The notes under the pieces were generated by a model. It was not told the origin of the DNA. It worked only from the letters and a program-made list of their open reading frames with translations, and made no database searches. Positions 51,396 through 61,833 of a stretch of 64,000 nt of DNA are shown here, in pieces. This DNA comes from Dolomedes plantarius (taxonomy: Eukaryota; Arthropoda; Arachnida; Araneae; Dolomedidae). The stretch is from positions 48,873,031 to 48,937,030 of the forward strand of contig OU015493.1 in the NCBI GenBank assembly GCA_907164885.2, read 5' to 3'. Position 1 is the first letter of the stretch; the number at the start of each line of letters is the position of its first letter. The position numbers and the translations under genes are program-made.

Positions 51396-52944
51396 TGCTC
51401 AAAACAATTAGGGGAGCACATGGTTTCAACGAAATTACGAAAATACTTACACCGATAAGTAATATAAAATAAATCATCCATAATTTAAAGCCTAGCAGGA
51501 AACAGAAGAAGAAAACTTCATATGCAAATCAAAGTTCATGACTTCAAAAACGAGAAAAAGAACAAAAGGGAGGAAATCGGGATGTTGCAGAAACGTCTAT
51601 TTCACTGCCTTAGCTGTGAAATTCGATTTCTCAGTTATTCTTTTTCAGAAAAGGTGACTTGAAAATGTCTCAACAACATCATTTACCGATATCCATGGCA
51701 TGGCGTGTTATAGGCAGACTTGAATCCGGGCAAACACAACGTAGTGTCGCGGACGCTGTTGGAGTCGCCAGAAATTGTCGTTGCAAGGCTGTTGAATCGA
51801 TTCCTGGAAACAGGGAATGTTAGACGTCGACGAGGGCAAAGTCGTCCACGCGCCACTACAGCAACTGATGACCTGTATATACTGTTAACAACTTGTCGAA
51901 ACAGAAAAGACAATGCTACTCAGCTGCAAAGACAGTTGCTCTTGGCTACAGGACGAAGGGTTTCCAGTCAAACAGTACGTAATAGGCTTCATTAGGGAGG
52001 TATCTATGCACGTAGGCCAATGGTCTGCATTCCGTTGACCTCACGCCACCGTGCGGCCCGAAGAAGATGGGCTGCTGAACATCGAGATTGGGAGCAACAT
52101 GATTGGAGCCAAGTGCTGTTTTCAGATGAGCCCCGATTCAGTCTGGAGTGTGACACCCGACGTGTTATGGTATGGAGGGAAAGGGGCACTCGAAATAACC
52201 CCATATTCATTCGTGAAAGGTCAAAATACGAGACGAGCTGGTTTTATGGTATGGGGTGGAATCAGCATAGGTGGACGTACGGACCTGCACATCATTCAGA
52301 ATCTTACTTTGACGGCCCGAAGGTATGCAGACGAGATACTGAGACCTCATGTCATACCTTACGCTGCAGCCATTAGAGATTCGTTTGTTTTCCAGCATGA
52401 TAATGCCAGACCGCATACAGATCTTCTTGTGAAGAACATGCTTGAAGCTGACACAATACAGCGTATGGAATGGCCAGCGTGCTCTCCTGACCTGAATCCA
52501 ATCAATCGAGCATGTTTGGGACATGCTCGGATGACGCATTACTGCGAGAAAAAGGCCTCCTTTTACTCTCCGAGACATGGAGATTGCACTTCTTGAGGAG
52601 TGGAACAGTATTCCCCAAACTCTTATCGATAACATCATCGCATCCATAGAAAACAGGTGTGCAGCAGTCTTAGCTGTTCGAAGCGACCACACGCCATATT
52701 AAAAATCATGCATCATTTCTAAACAATACTTTTTTTATCGTTTACATGTAACCAAATTGTTGCCCTAAATCATCGTTTCATATTTTTCCATATTTTCAAA
52801 GAATTAAAGCTTAATTAACAATTTTTTACGTCTTTTTTTCTGTATTGCTCATTGATACGCGTGTACTATCCATTTTACGCCAATACGTGGCTGTCTCGCA
52901 CGGTTTTCTTAACTTCTTTGCTGGCTCCCCTAATTTTTTTAGCA

Positions 52945-52945
<1 letters not shown>
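51395..52945 (+). mobile_element. Tc1-like element C
   Basis: The ends CTGCTCAAAACAATTAGGGG and, reverse-complemented, CTGCTAAAAAAATTAGGGGA are inverted repeats, and both abut TA arrays. This is a different family from A, B and D. Confidence 0.94.
51665..52702 (+). pseudogene. Tc1-like transposase C, broken
   Basis: Starts at ATG 51665 (MSQQHHLPISMAWRVIGRLE) with the first helix-turn-helix (SGQTQRSVADAVGV). A frame change near 51775 leads to LLNRFLETGNVRRRRGQSRP. The second helix ends RVSSQTVRNRLH before a stop at about 51993. In the next parts, ARRPMVCIPLT and VLFSDEPRFSLECD (first aspartate) are followed by frame changes. GFMVWGGISIGGRTDLHIIQ, QHDNARPHTDLLV (second aspartate) and SPDLNPIN mark the third catalytic position, where N replaces E. 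The end (EEWNSIPQTLIDNII to SDHTPY) is in another frame. At least four lesions, so inactive. Confidence 0.9.

Positions 52946-53017
<72 letters not shown>
52946..53017. repeat. (TA)n array 4 of the Tc1 stack
   Basis: About 72 bases of pure TA between elements C and D. Confidence 0.97.
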
Positions 53018-53019
<2 letters not shown>

Positions 53020-53159
53020 TGGTTATCAAAATAATGGAAACACTAAGAAATATCATGAAAGAAGGCGCGCTCATGAAATATCAGAAATATCATGAATCTA
53101 AGAAATATCACCTTTATTCATACGGCGCAGGATCACCTTTGTTATTTAATAGCACCTGA

Positions 53160-54030
53160 TTCACCTTCGAATTGGATTATACAAGTCATGAATAGTGGTT
53201 AAGAATATATTATACCACTTTTCAGGGAAAAATCATGAAACTTCCTGTAGAGATGCTGTGTGGATATTGATACCAGGCTCTATCCGCTTATACATATCAC
53301 AGAGGTTGGATGATATATAATCAGGGGGATTGTACAGGGCAAGATAAAATATTTGAATTTTTTTCATGTTCTTCAAACCAGTCCTTGATAGATTTAGCTG
53401 TATGTATACGGGGATTATCATACCGGAGAATGCCATCTCCTCCAAGAAACAATGATTGTACCATAGGAGGGCCTAGTGAGCTAAAATTTCGACATAGTCC
53501 TTCTAATTCAATCTCCCTTTTAGGGTAACCATAGGACCTGAAGAAAAGCATGAGATGCCATCTCAAACCCTGATAGATCTACCGCCATCATTGACAACTG
53601 AGATGAGACAGCCATAATCTTAAGCTTGTGTAGGTGTTCTCCAGACATATTCACATCCTATTCTGAGGAATAACGTAAATAATGATTCGTTGGACCAAAT
53701 GCCGTTTTTCGTGATATTACTCCACCAGGATCTGCGCACGTGGCACCATTATGGACGATATTTTGTATTGGCATCTATTACAAGTGGCTTGGGAATAGTT
53801 ACTCTTCTGTAAATGCTTTGTTTGTGATGTTCCCTTCTACTTCTAATGGTTGATACAAGAATATGCAGGTTCCGATTAATCTCTTCGGTCATTTTGGTTG
53901 CAGTTGTTTTCTTTCTTCTTGTCACAATCCGCTTCAATACCTCGTCCGTCCCTTTCACTCATATCTCCCTTTCGTCCACTATTCTGTTTGGCGAAGAGTG
54001 TTTTTCTATGCGCTCTGTATGCTATCATGA
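53160..54030 (-). pseudogene. Tc1-like transposase D, broken
   Basis: Minus-strand pieces resemble transposase B: DEVLKRIVTRRKKTTATKMT (53880-53955), YRRVTIPKPLVIDANTKYRP (53750-53810), then MVQSLFLGGDGILRYDNPRI with HTAKSIKDWFEEHEK (53365-53460). DN of the second aspartate motif is preserved as YDNPRIHTA. The part with the catalytic glutamate is unrecognisable. More decayed than B. Confidence 0.8.
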
Positions 54031-54104
54031 CTTTCTATACCATAGCTCGAAAAACACTGATTAGCCTGGGGGTTGGAGTAACAAATTTAAACGCAATTTA
54101 AACA

Positions 54105-54109
54105 CAATC
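54105..54109. repeat. Copia target-site duplication, left copy
   Basis: CAATC here and at 61476-61480 directly outside the LTRs. Confidence 0.93.
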
Positions 54110-55044
54110 TGTTACGGAATTGAGCCGCTAGAACCTGGCGGCTCTTCCAACCAAAGTTAGTTAAGATTTGGGGGCAGGAATGCCCCAAACTTTACTGATA
54201 GCTAATAGTGCAGAGTCGTACTGGCTAGCAGGGAAGGTTGGACTCTTAATCTTTAGATATAGTCAGAGCAACGCTAGCTAGCTTTGTTGTGTGATATGCA
54301 AGATGTTAAAAGGACGTACGAAGGTTTAGGTAAAATAACAAATACATTTATTTAGTAAAACGACATTAAAGGGTCTTGTTTACAGACGCACTACACAGCT
54401 CGTAGTGTTATCCTAAAAAGTTGGCTTTGTCGTGTTCTTACCGAGGTGTAGAAAAATAAAAGAAAAATAACTCACAGGTGGTCGAGGCAAAGCTTTGCTA
54501 TCGTGGTAAGAAAACACTTAAGGTAGATAGCGCCTTCCTGGCACAAAAACTATCCCGTGGCTACCTGCGGGCATGCAAGGTCGAGACGACTAGAGCATCA
54601 GTGCACTGCTGGCAAGTTGGTCGCCGCTTCCTAATACGGGTCCTCGGTAGAGCCTGGCTCGGTAAAATCGCTTCTCAGCAACTATCACTCAACCACACCG
54701 TCTAATACCACAGCGAATACTACATCGAATACGCCGTCTAAGTGAACGGGCTGGGTATTTATACCGGCGTCGACCGCCGCGCTCCCTCGTGGCAGGAGAA
54801 TAGCAAAGTTAATTATGCTAATTTTACGTGATGTGCGTTGACGTCATTCTTAACTGATGGTATGGCGTCATCGTTGGATGAATGACGTCGTTCGGCTGGC
54901 ATATCGCTGGTCATGACGCAACTGGCGTCTGACGATGCTTACACATTGCTGTGGAGGTGGGAAATGATGTAAATACATCGCTCCTGCTACGTGGCTGGAA
55001 GGTTAGGGGAAGAAGAGGAAAGCTAATCGGGATTTTCCCTAACA
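54110..55044 (-). repeat. Copia 3' LTR (element orientation)
   Basis: Runs TGTTACGG to CCCTAACA on the plus strand. Differs from 60542-61475 by an extra A in the A run near 54416 and T versus A near 54730. Confidence 0.97.
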
Positions 55045-55060
55045 ACTGCCCCCCCTTTAC
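55045..55060 (-). other. Copia polypurine tract
   Basis: On the minus strand GTAAAGGGGGGGCAGT directly precedes the 3' LTR. It would prime plus-strand DNA synthesis. Confidence 0.85.
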
Positions 55061-55857
55061 AGAAATGAGCACCAACACATGCACGTGGTTAAGTTACATG
55101 TTTTGCAAAACAATAAGGGTAAGTCGCTTGTATAAACATACAATAAATATTCTGTTGACATGTTTCTATAAAAATAGCTTATAATCCTGAACAATTATGC
55201 AATACAATTCAAAAATGCAATATTCAATAGGCAAATAATATGCAATACAATTCATCAACAGGTAGGGCAAAGTATGTACACGCAGTATTTTTTCAGACAA
55301 AAATTCAAAACATTCGTGGGCCCACTTTCATACACACAATCATGCGAAAAAAAAACATTTGCGTATAACATACCCTCCGATGTTTAAATAGCATAAAGCT
55401 TTAAGAATATATTAAAATTGATTACAATTTGCTTGTCACAAACAACGTACTAGTAAATATATTAAAGTATAGACACAGTACGAAAAAAAATAGAAACAGT
55501 TATTGCTAGTATGTAGATATAAACACAATGCTAGATAGAGACATAAACGTGCATATATAAACACAGTACAGAATATATGTAATGGTAACGTTAGTATTAA
55601 ATACACATGCGACAAAATGCAGAATGTATAAACACATTGCAACTGTAAAACACTTAAGCGAACCCCTCCCAAATTATGTGGGAGAAAGAAGGTTCTCATA
55701 GAACTAACCCGAAACAATGGCCGTTAGTTCCGTAAACAGAAAATAATAGAAAGTAATATAACTCATAAATTAATAACCGTCCTAGTCTCAAGGATAAGGT
55801 TTATTTTAAGGAAATTCGGTTTATTAGAGTTAGGAATTTACTTTAAGTTTATAGCTT
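55061..55857 (-). other. Copia region between RNase H and 3' LTR
   Basis: About 800 bases without a conserved domain. Degenerate TATAAACACA units recur at 55520-55640. An 87-93-codon minus-strand frame (55436-55717) encodes a hydrophobic, C/Y/L-rich peptide. Some plant copia elements carry an extra envelope-like frame here, but composition and repeats make an accidental frame more likely. Confidence 0.5.
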
Positions 55858-57435
55858 TCAAGTTTCTGATTTAAAAATTATTTGTTTAAAGGCTGAAAAG
55901 TCTGTTTTTGTTTTTGGTTTTGTGAACGGATCTGCTAGATTCTTTTTGCTAGGCACGAATTTTATCTCGAAAACTTCTTTTAGAAGGAGATCACGCACAA
56001 ATAGAAGCTTTATATGAATATGCTTAGTGCGACTATTTTCAATCGGCGATTTTAAGAAGTCTATTGCAGATAAGTTATCCGTTCTGATAAGGGGTTTGGA
56101 TCTAGTTAGCTTGATTATCTTCAATTTTTCGCATTCTTGCATTATACGGTTGATCCACAGTATTTCCTTGTAGGTTTCTGTTATAGCCATGAATTCAGCT
56201 TCCATAGTTGACAGCGCTATGGCCTTTTGCTTGCCAGTTCGCCAGAATATAGGCGATTTATCTAGTAAAATGAGTTGACCGGAAATTGAAACTCGGTCGT
56301 CTCGATTGGCGGCAAAATCGCTATCACTGTAAGCTGTTAATTCATTAGAGGTAGAGGAAATATTTAGCTTTAAATCTTTTGTACCTATTACATACCCTAA
56401 TAGCTTCAATAGACCGTACCAGTGAGCAAATCCTGGGTTAGACTGAAACTGACTGAAGATATTTACAGCATACGCAATGTCGGGTCTAGTTCGACTTGCG
56501 ATAAATGCTAAACACCCTAGGATATTTCGATACGGTAGTTTTGATATTTCCGTTAATTCAGGTTCAGATGTAGGGCTTTGTAATTTGGTATATATTGTTC
56601 CTTTAGCTATGGGTAAGGATACAATTGGGATATTGAAGGTTTTGAAGCGTTTAGCAACTTGATCTATGTATTGGGTTTGATGAATGAAAACTTGTTTTCG
56701 ATTGAATTCAAATTCAACCCCCAATAACTTAGAAGTTTGGCCAAGTATTTTAATGTCGAAACACTTCTGCAGAATTTTAACTGCTGCTTCAATATGGGTT
56801 TTAGTTTTTCCAAAAAGAACTATATCGTCTACGTATAAAAGTAAAATTAGATTATTAGATAAATGGTAAACACAGTTAGCCCAGTTAATTTTCTTAAAAT
56901 TATTTTCAAGTAATATATTCTCAATTTCATAAAACCATACCCTTCCGCTCTGGTGTAAGCCATAAAGGGCTTTCTTTAGTAGACAGAGGTAGCTTTCTTT
57001 TCCTTTTTCTACGAAACCGGGTGGTTGGGTAATCGTAATGGTTTCAGATAAGGGTGCGTATAAATACGCGCATTTGATGTCTAACTGGAGGTGATACCAC
57101 TTTAGGTTGGAAACTAGCATGGAGAAAAATAGGCGTATAAGGGTGAAATTGACTACAGGTGAAAAGGTTTCATCATAGGATTCTCCCTTTACCTGATTGT
57201 AGCCTTGTGCTACGAGCCTCGCTTTGTATCTTACCACATTTCCATGCTCATCAGTTTTGGTTGTAAAAACCCACCGACAACCGAGAGGCTTGTACTTTGA
57301 GTGTGGCGGCACTAGGCTCCATGCACCCCTTTCACTTAACACTTTTAATTCTTCTTCCATCGCTTTCTTCCATAGCTTAGATTCTTTACTTTTGAATGCT
57401 TGTTTAAAGGTTTTCGGGATGACTACAGTTTCTAG
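55858..57435 (-). pseudogene. pol: Copia reverse transcriptase and RNase H
   Basis: The frame is open from the TGA at 57436-57438 to the stop at 55858. Reverse transcriptase (RVT_2 type) begins at about 57360 with LSERGAWSLV and continues with WVFTTKTDEHG and YKARLVAQGYNQ. The first catalytic aspartate is in LQLDIKCAYLYAPL (D94 counted from 57360), and LYVDDIVLFG (YVDD at 176-179) carries the other two. RNase H follows with AYSDSDFAANRDD, STMEAEFMAI, RTDNLSAIDFL and NLADPFTK, supplying its acidic residues. It copies the element RNA into DNA in a virus-like particle. Within this frame nothing is broken. It is separated from the integrase only by the in-frame TGA, which ends the frame unless read through. 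Confidence 0.93.
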
Positions 57436-58775
57436 TCATGCTGTGTCAGTCTCACTTTCGGAAGTGTCATAGGCGGAAAAGTAGTTGATTTCTTCATTTT
57501 CCGTCTGACTTTCAGATTCCAGATCGCTATCATCATCAATCACCTGTCGCTGAGGGGTTGGAACAGGGCCCGTCCTACCATTCTTACCGCTAAAGTTGAA
57601 GTATTCAGGCTGGTACTCAATTTTATGCTTTTTACAGTATTGCTTGAGTTCTTTGAGGCTTCGCAATATGTGGCTCTTGCCCCCTTGCCTTTTAACTTCT
57701 CGATAATATATATCGGTCCGCTTTCCATCTGGTCTCGGAACGGCTTCCCTTGTCCACTTAGCGACTCGGAGTCTAGGTGTTTGGACGTATAGTTCTCTGT
57801 CTGATTCGTCTTCACTTGCTTCATCAGTTTGAACTGCATCACTAGGGCCTGGTCTGGGATCCTGCTGGTAACTCCGGGTATGTACTCGGCGCGAATCCAT
57901 ATGTGGGATTACCACCGTCTCAAGCTCCGGGTTGTGAAGTGAGTATATGGTAGTTTCTGGATGGTCGCCCAGCACTGCTCCATTGTTAGTCTGCTTAGCT
58001 TTCAATTGATAAAAATTTAGTTCATCTTCAGCAAAGCTAACATTCCGGGTTTCGACTATTCGCCCAGTTTCTGGGAACAACACTCTGTACCCTTTAATCC
58101 TACATGCGTAGCCTACAAGAACTCCCTTATTAGCTCTGGGATCAAATTTGGTTCGGTGTTGCTTCGGCACACCCACAAAACAAACTGACCCGAATGGTTT
58201 AAGGTGACTAATGGAGGGTTTGAACTTTCCGTATTTCTCAAACGGTGTTTTCGTCTGGTTTCTACGGCACACTCTATTCCAATTGTAGGCCGCATAGCGG
58301 ACGGCTTCTGGCCAAAATTTTACTGGAACCTTACTTGAATTTAGGATCGTGCGGAGGGTATTCCCTATTGTCTGGTTCAACCTCTCTGCTACTCCATTCA
58401 TTTCAGGCGAATAAATATCGGTAAATTCGTGGGCCACACCATTCGTACGGCAATACTCTTGGAATTGTGAGTTGTCAAACTCCTTACCATTGTCAGTTCT
58501 GATAGCTTTGAGCTTAGTTGAAAGGAATCTTTCGGCGCGTTTCACATGATTTAAAAAGGTGGGAAAAGTAGCTGTCTTATCTTTAATCGGATACAGGGCG
58601 ATTTTCCTTGAGTGATCATCGGTGATACTCAAAAAATACCTCTCTCCTGCATATCCCGTCGTTGAAGCAGGTCCCCACAAATCTAGATGTAAAAGTTCTA
58701 GTGGTTTTGTTGACCTAGTTTGGCCGATTGGTTTAAATGTCACCCGTTTAGCTTTATTTAACCTGCAATCCTCGC
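57436..58775 (-). pseudogene. pol: Copia integrase, ending in an in-frame TGA
   Basis: Starts after the frame offset near 58776 with the CEDC half of the HHCC zinc-binding domain. The catalytic core has D in LLHLDLWGP, D in IRTDNGKEF and E in MNGVAERLNQT, with 35 residues between the last two (DD35E). A KPFGSVCFVGVP segment and VLVGYACRIKGYRV follow, typical of the copia integrase C-terminal region. A long acidic, S/D/E-rich tail follows. The frame ends at TGA (57436-57438), immediately followed by CTAG, and the same frame continues into reverse transcriptase. The integrase itself looks intact. Confidence 0.92.
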
Positions 58776-60249
58776 AAAAAAGTTTGGATGATTTACCTCC
58801 TGAGCACCCCTGACACTTTTATTTGTAAAAGACTGGCTGATTATTTCAGGGTTCATATGGCCCATTCTGCGGTGCCATCTGCTCAATGCACTGGCAGGTT
58901 TTTGATTACTTTTGCTTAGGGTATTTCGTTTCTTTCTAGCTGTAGTTTCATAAGCCTTACCTTTCTTCGATCGAGTTTCTTTCTCGTGTTGGTAAGCTTT
59001 CTTTCTCGCAGCTTGTTCTGGGGTTAGCTGCTGTTTTGCATAAAAAATTCCCCCCTGTTTGCGAGCTGTGAAATAACCTTTTCCATCTTTATCGTAAACG
59101 TGGAGTTGTCCATTTCCCCCTTCAAAAGTAAATCCATCTTCGTCAAGTAAAGGTAATGAAACTATGTTGCGCCTTAGAGATGGTACATACAATGCACGCA
59201 TAAGCGTAATGGCGCGTTTCTCGCCCTTACAGAGTAGGTCGACTGGCCCTCTTTGCTTGATAGGGATAGGCTTTCCCCTAGTAGCAACTGCTAGGCTCCT
59301 GTCATTTACATCCTCAAGGGGTCCATCAAATAGGAATTTATCCTTACAAAAATGATGGGTTGCCGCTGAGTCGACGACCCAGTCACCTGGATTACTGTGA
59401 GATGTAAATAGGGCTTCTACAGTATAATGGCTCTGGGGTTTTTCCTTATTTGGTGAGTTTCGCCGGAACGAGCGTTTAGATTTTCTACGCCCCGGTGATT
59501 TCCCACTTGGGTATTTCCCAAAATGGACTTGTTTGTTGGGAGAAGGGCTTCTTGATGGAGTTTTCGGTCGGAAATTGTCTTTATTCCAACTTCGAGAATT
59601 ATGCCGACCCGAAAAGGTGTTCTGCGTTTCGCAAGTAGCGTTTTCACGCTTATCCTGTCTCTGCACGCTAATTCGGGTTTCTTCGGCGACTAGTTCAGTT
59701 AGAATGGCTTCAAATTTAAATTCCGCATCTTTCCAACGAAGTATAGTTTGCACTAAGTGATCAAACTCCGATGGTAAGTACCGGATTAGCTGGAAACAGA
59801 GGTAAGTCTCATTTATTTCTTGATTTATTCCCTTTAGGCTTTCGTTTAACTTGCGGATTCGTGCCGCAAACATGTTAATTTTCTCGCTAGCGTAGGGCTT
59901 ACAATTAACCAGTTCGGTAAATAATTGCATGTGCCGGCTACGACTGTCAGGCTGAAAATGCCTATTTAGGGTTGACCATGTGTCCTGGGGGGTGGTACAA
60001 TGTTCCACGACCGACTTAAACGCAGGGGATAGGTTTAAAAAAGATTGTAGATAAAGCGAGTCGGGTTCTTCTTTCAAAGTCCCTTACCTCAGCTAAATTT
60101 CCCGCACTTGCTATCGGTTTAGTTTCGCGGTTATTCACAATGTCCCACGCATTAAGGGATATTAGTACAAATTTAATATCTGCTACCCAGGTATGGAAAT
60201 TTTCCTCGGTCAATTTATCTATAGCCATATGGGGTTGTAAAGAGGCCAT
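58776..60249 (-). pseudogene. gag: Copia gag and protease, with frame offsets
   Basis: ATG at 60249 (MASLQPHMAIDKLTEENFHT, then WVADIKFVL) opens gag. At the six-T run (plus-strand A run 60037-60042) the frame shifts by one base into the main frame, which has CTTPQDTWSTLNRHF and ends at the run 58776-58781. Gag homology (UBN2 type) covers roughly the first 200 residues. The usual CCHC zinc knuckle is not present; its place holds an R/S/P/K-rich stretch (SRSPSPNKQ, GRRKSKRSFRRNSPNK). Protease follows with the active site WVVDSAATHHF (catalytic D near 59372). The HH half of the integrase zinc domain (WHRRMGH) lies near the end. The product would form the particle shell and process the polyprotein. 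Confidence 0.9.
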
Positions 60250-60527
60250 GTTTTAAGTTACAAGTACAGTATGTAAATCTATATATATATATAAGCATAT
60301 AAAAAAATGCAAGACAGTATTTAAAACACTAAATATTATATATATATACAAATAGGCCCCCCCCAAATATAGAATTTCATAAATTCAGGGCCTTTACCTT
60401 TTGTTTATCCCTTCGACGCTTATCTTCTCACATATCACAAAGCTTTCGCGTTGTGCTCTGCTATTTTAGATCAAAGTCACCCTTAAGTAAAAAGTAGTTG
60501 TTTACAACTTAACTTTAGGGCCTGACG
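60250..60527 (-). other. Copia leader between primer site and gag
   Basis: Non-coding, with short TA runs and a C run (60357-60364). Confidence 0.8.
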
Positions 60528-60541
60528 GCCCATAACCAAAA
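60528..60541 (-). other. Copia primer-binding site
   Basis: On the minus strand TTTTGGTTATGGGCC follows the 5' LTR. A GGTTATGGGCC site matches my memory of Drosophila copia, which uses an internal fragment of initiator methionine tRNA. Confidence 0.7.
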
Positions 60542-61475
60542 TGTTACGGAATTGAGCCGCTAGAACCTGGCGGCTCTTCCAACCAAAGTTAGTTAAGATT
60601 TGGGGGCAGGAATGCCCCAAACTTTACTGATAGCTAATAGTGCAGAGTCGTACTGGCTAGCAGGGAAGGTTGGACTCTTAATCTTTAGATATAGTCAGAG
60701 CAACGCTAGCTAGCTTTGTTGTGTGATATGCAAGATGTTAAAAGGACGTACGAAGGTTTAGGTAAAATAACAAATACATTTATTTAGTAAAACGACATTA
60801 AAGGGTCTTGTTTACAGACGCACTACACAGCTCGTAGTGTTATCCTAAAAGTTGGCTTTGTCGTGTTCTTACCGAGGTGTAGAAAAATAAAAGAAAAATA
60901 ACTCACAGGTGGTCGAGGCAAAGCTTTGCTATCGTGGTAAGAAAACACTTAAGGTAGATAGCGCCTTCCTGGCACAAAAACTATCCCGTGGCTACCTGCG
61001 GGCATGCAAGGTCGAGACGACTAGAGCATCAGTGCACTGCTGGCAAGTTGGTCGCCGCTTCCTAATACGGGTCCTCGGTAGAGCCTGGCTCGGTAAAATC
61101 GCTTCTCAGCAACTATCACTCAACCACACCGTCTAATACCACAGCGAATACTACATCGAAAACGCCGTCTAAGTGAACGGGCTGGGTATTTATACCGGCG
61201 TCGACCGCCGCGCTCCCTCGTGGCAGGAGAATAGCAAAGTTAATTATGCTAATTTTACGTGATGTGCGTTGACGTCATTCTTAACTGATGGTATGGCGTC
61301 ATCGTTGGATGAATGACGTCGTTCGGCTGGCATATCGCTGGTCATGACGCAACTGGCGTCTGACGATGCTTACACATTGCTGTGGAGGTGGGAAATGATG
61401 TAAATACATCGCTCCTGCTACGTGGCTGGAAGGTTAGGGGAAGAAGAGGAAAGCTAATCGGGATTTTCCCTAACA
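60542..61475 (-). repeat. Copia 5' LTR (element orientation)
   Basis: Partner of 54110-55044. As the 5' LTR on the minus strand it would carry the promoter. The TATTTATACC at about 61187-61196 is a possible core region, not proven. Confidence 0.97.
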
Positions 61476-61620
61476 CAATCCAACAATTTGCCCTTCTCAC
61501 AAGGTCTGCAACGTTTCACATTTTACGCTGTTACCACGAAAAGATTACACTAATTACCTGTCACAGAATTTTACAGTTAAAAGTGATAGATCGGCGTTCC
61601 ATTTCCAATGACTAAAATTT
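61476..61620 (-). mobile_element. Tc1-like element D, right part
   Basis: Starts with the second CAATC. GCCCTTCTCACAAGGTCTGC and TTACGCTGTTACC parallel element B at 51070-51110. It fades without a terminal repeat, so the right end is lost. Confidence 0.6.
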
Positions 61621-61833
61621 TCAAAAAAGTTTCACATTTATAAGAAAACTGATTATTTGCTCTTGATAAATGTCCTCATGTTTGCATTTGTGCTTTTTGA
61701 TGATCTGTTTTGCGACTCGTCTTGCATAGACTCAATGATAACTTAGCATATTATTGATAATATAATAAGCAAAATCTTTCTAATTTGCATATGATTTGCC
61801 ATTTTATCGATGCTTGACTTTGTCCTCATAGAG

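Larger units (their letters stand above)
53018..54109 (-). mobile_element. Tc1-like element D, left part (split by copia)
   Basis: The left end GGTGGTTATCAAAATAATGG matches element B, and homology to B runs along its length. At 54109 it is cut by the copia insertion and resumes at 61476 (the CAATC duplication) with GCCCTTCTCACAAGGTCTGC, the counterpart of GCCCTTCTGCACGGTCTACA in element B. The right terminal repeat was not found after 61600. Confidence 0.85.
54110..61475 (-). mobile_element. Ty1/copia retrotransposon, 7.4 kb, very young insertion
   Basis: Complete structure on the minus strand: LTRs of 934-935 bases, primer-binding site, gag-protease, integrase, reverse transcriptase, RNase H, polypurine tract and a CAATC target duplication. 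The LTRs differ by about one indel and one substitution by eye, so insertion was recent. The coding part has two one-base frame offsets at homopolymers and one in-frame TGA. An unusually long (about 810 bases) non-coding stretch lies between RNase H and the 3' LTR. It sits inside Tc1 element D. Confidence 0.97.

Noticed and set aside
58776..58782. Programmed -1 frameshift at the six-T run between protease and integrase
   Set aside because: In the zero frame the heptamer is C TTT TTT, not a canonical X XXY YYZ site. A one-base homopolymer error or mutation is simpler.
60037..60042. HIV-like TTTTTTA slippery site in gag
   Set aside because: The zero-frame codons do not line up for a -1 slip, and the change needed is equivalent to +1. 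It also lies too early in gag to serve a gag-pol switch.
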